Shown: positions 61,715 through 64,000 of the stretch, one piece after another
Layout of the letters: each line of letters starts with the position of its first letter
How positions within the stretch are numbered: position 1 is the first letter of the stretch
Assembly: GCA_025093555.1 (NCBI GenBank)
Contig: JAIWNF010000032.1
Span: forward strand, 124,001-188,000
DNA from: Circinella umbellata
Lineage: Eukaryota > Mucoromycota > Mucoromycetes > Mucorales > Lichtheimiaceae
Reading direction: 5' to 3'
DNA length: 64,000 bases
Program-made: the position numbers and the translations under genes
Notes under the pieces: generated by a model
Seen by the model: the letters and a program-made list of their open reading frames with translations, nothing else
Database searches by the model: none
Told to the model about the DNA's origin: nothing

Positions 61715-62849
61715 ATGGTATGGCAAAAGCATAAGGCGAAGAAAAATCAACGAGACGATATAGAAACTCCTCTAATTACCAACACTGACTTACCAAAGGA
61801 GAACGAAAATGCTATTAATGACCATAATGATAAACATCCAAAAACAACGATGGATAAAAAACTATTGTCCTATACGCGAAATGACATACTAATATGCGCA
61901 ACAAATGGTAAAATCTACGCACTAGAAAAACATACTGGCGTAAGGATTTGGCGAGCAGAATTTCCTACTGGGTCCAAATCAATTTTTTCTACTGGCTCCA
62001 TGGGAGGCGTTGTTTCAATCTTTATCAGTGATCAAAATCGCGTCATTGTTGGATCGACGGGTAAAGCAGGATGTTTAGATCTTTTTACAGGTGAAAAAAT
62101 ATGGGTGAATAAAATGAAGGTAAATAAAATGTAGTGTTATATAATAACATGTATATATCAGTACATGTTTTTTTAAAAAAAAAAACTATTATATTTTTTG
62201 TGTAGGGATGTGGATATGAAGAAGTAGGAGTGATTTGCAGTCCAAGTTATGTTATTCAACCACAACAACGACGGTTAACAGAAAATGATAATAATGTTCA
62301 AACTCCACCGAAATATCATGAAAGAGATAAACTCTTAAATAAGAAACAAGTAGTGGTTTTGTGTTCAGCAGGGAAATGTTTAGGTATGAACGTAGAAACA
62401 GGTGAAGGTAACTATGAGCAAAAGAAAATTAATTATTAGTTGTATTTTGAATAAGTGGAAGAAAAACATATAGTAATAATAACTAGTTATTACATTTATC
62501 TTGTTTAAAAATTTAAAACTAACAATAATTAGAATTATGGCGATTTGAATGTCCCAAGGGTGGATACAGTATTCCTTCCATTCTTGTTGATCCTGAGCGT
62601 GGGAGTGCAATTGTTTATGTTGGATGTGGAACACAGCTATATTGTTTAAATACGATAAATGGACAACTTCTATGGCAAGTTGAAGTTACCAAAGCTACTA
62701 TGAAACGTAATTATATGACTTTGGCAACCCCCTGGAGTTCTCGGCTTGCAGCTGAAGCACATTCATCATTCAACCAATTTCCACTTGCTCAGCAGCAAAG
62801 TGAAAATCGTACAGGGACAAATGTCGCAACTACTTCAGATGGATCTTGA
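61715..62849 (+). CDS. PQQ-like beta-propeller protein, paralogue C
   Basis: Three exons: 61715-62119, 62206-62407, 62533-62849; 307 residues. A polar, Lys/Asn-rich head of about 50 residues precedes the propeller part. Blades: YALEKHTGVRIWRAEFP, CLDLFTGEKIWVNKMK, LGMNVETGEELWRFECP and YCLNTINGQLLWQVEV. The Gly-rich turn GSMGGVVSIFISDQ is present as in paralogue A. The linker between blades 2 and 3 is about 35 residues, Gln/Asn/Lys-rich rather than Pro/Tyr-rich. The tail WSSRLAAEAHSSFNQFP is conserved. Intron positions and phases equal those of A. No signal peptide or membrane segment, so probably cytosolic. Closest in sequence to A, but that is judged by eye. Confidence 0.82.
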
Positions 62850-63236
62850 GCAAATCCTGTTTTTTTTTATATGTGTATCTATATTATACCCTTTTTCAAT
62901 TCACTATATACCATCGTTGCTGTAAAAAATGAAAAATGTAATTTTGTAAGCCTATGTATTAATTAACATCGGTTTTTTTTTTTTGCTAAGCAACAAATAT
63001 AATACTATTTCTTTTTTCCTATTTAAAACAGCAATAATAATCTAATTATCATTTGCCAACAATTGAACGGGTCTCGCGCTTTAGGTAGTCTTAGCTTAAC
63101 TTAGCAATGCAATAAACCATTTACAATAGTAATCTAGCCTAATTTAGGGCTCCCAAATAAATCATAAAATAAAAAAAGCAATCGACTGAGTTTTTTTTTC
63201 TTTTTCTTTTACCTTAATTTAATTTTGAAAGAGAAG
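62850..63236. other. Short spacer between propeller paralogues C and D
   Basis: 387 bases with AT-rich 3' sequence of C and the T-rich leader of D. No other gene. Confidence 0.45.
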
Positions 63237-64000
63237 ATGACTTGGCTTAAGAGTAAAGAAGAAAAGACAGGGTTTGATAATCATTCAGACGATAATATTT
63301 CTACTATAAGTGTTGCGGGACCATCATCATTTAGTCGAAATGATATCTTATTATGTTCAACACGTGGCAACATATATGCCGTTCATAAGCATACAGGTGC
63401 TCGACTTTGGCGAGCTGATTTTCCAACAGGGTCCACATCGTTCTTCGCAAGTGGTTCAGGAGGAGGAATTGTATCGATGTTTATTACTGATGAAGATCGT
63501 GTTATTATTGCCGCAGCAGGTAAAGCAGCTGCTTTAGAACTTCTTACAGGTAAAGTATTGTGGGTGAATAAGATGAAGGTAAATATTTTACTGCTTTATT
63601 TTAACCGAGGATAAAAAACACAGAAAGCGACAAAGGATAGAAATGGGCTACAAAAAAAAATAGGAAAGCTAAAAAAAAATCACTCCTGCGTGTGCGCGCA
63701 CATGTAGGGCTTTGGCTTTGAAGAAGTAGGAGCTATTGTTACGCCTAGTCATGTTCTCAAACCACAACGTTCAACAACAGAACCATCAAACGAAAATTAT
63801 GATGCTCCTCCAGGTTATGATGCACAGAATCAAAGTAAACTCACACAAAAGCCAGTTGTTGTCTTATGTACTTCAGGACACTGTATGGGCGTGGATGTTG
63901 AAACGGGCAAAGGTAAAAGAAGTACTTTATATAACTATATATATATACTATTTATAAGCTCTCTTTCATTTCGGATAATTAACTATATTGTGGGATTACT
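63237..64000 (+). CDS. PQQ-like beta-propeller protein, paralogue D (cut by window end)
   Basis: Exons 63237-63578 and 63708-63912 are visible; the second intron starts at 63913 and the third exon lies beyond the window. The 182 visible residues hold three blade ends: YAVHKHTGARLWRADFP, LELLTGKVLWVNKMK and MGVDVETGK at the intron. The Gly-rich turn is GSGGGIVSMFITDED. The head (MTWLKSKEEKTG) is short and polar; an in-frame TTG upstream is ignored. The blade 2-3 linker is about 35 residues with a PPGYDAQNQ stretch. By comparison with C, the missing exon should carry blades 3-4 and the WSSRLAAEAH tail. Confidence 0.8.

Noticed and set aside
56628..64000. Propeller genes as PQQ-dependent alcohol dehydrogenases
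   Set aside because: They are about 300 residues rather than about 600, lack a signal peptide and heme domain, and show no clear catalytic or cofactor residues.

Overview
The window looks like nuclear DNA of a filamentous early-diverging fungus, most likely a Mucoromycota (Mucorales-type) species. This is an inference. It rests on AT-rich intergenic DNA, many short GT-AG introns (about 60-125 nt), pyrimidine-rich leaders, fungal orthologues (SAGA SPT7, RasB-type Ras, Sit4, fused BIO3-BIO1), genes missing from common ascomycete models (a CYRI/FAM49 protein) and a Tc1/mariner-type transposon relic. All multi-exon models below were built by hand. Every intron is GT-AG and each reading frame was checked for phase, but there is no transcript evidence.

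Layout, left to right. 1-139 (-): first 46 codons of PRP8. 1577-3655 (-): mitochondrial-type PPR protein. 3940-5514 (-): unknown charged protein. 6718-7730 (+): four-helix membrane protein. 7924-10894 (-) and 11478-13250 (+): divergent biotin pair, fused dethiobiotin synthetase/DAPA aminotransferase and biotin synthase. 14039-15727 (+): CYRI/FAM49. 16621-17696 (-): RasB-like Ras. 19520-20538 (+): NCS-1/frequenin. 21815-23153 (-): Nem1-type phosphatase. 23579-25137 (+): EEIG1/FAM102-type NT-C2 protein. 25138-29081: long gene-poor stretch. 29082-29825 (+): secreted protein. 30375-33599: decayed TA-flanked Tc1/mariner-like element carrying two broken genes. 34108-35485 (+): Ypt6/Rab6. 36095-37638 (+): SurE-like phosphatase. 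37960-39603 (+): Sit4/PP6 catalytic subunit. 40531-41346 (-): Tim17. 43908-45040 (+): C2-domain membrane protein. 46537-51910 (+): SPT7. 52195-53780 (-): TMEM198-like membrane protein. 56628-64000 (+): four tandem PQQ-like beta-propeller paralogues, the last cut by the window edge.

Most genes are unrelated housekeeping neighbours. Two groups form units: the divergent biotin genes, which supply the last three steps of biotin synthesis, and the propeller array, which looks like a lineage-specific expansion with conserved intron positions and a variable linker. The array is the best candidate for undescribed biology. The most striking gene-structure signal is a predicted 2-nucleotide exon in the Ras gene: it is the only canonical-splice solution I found that restores the Switch I reading frame.
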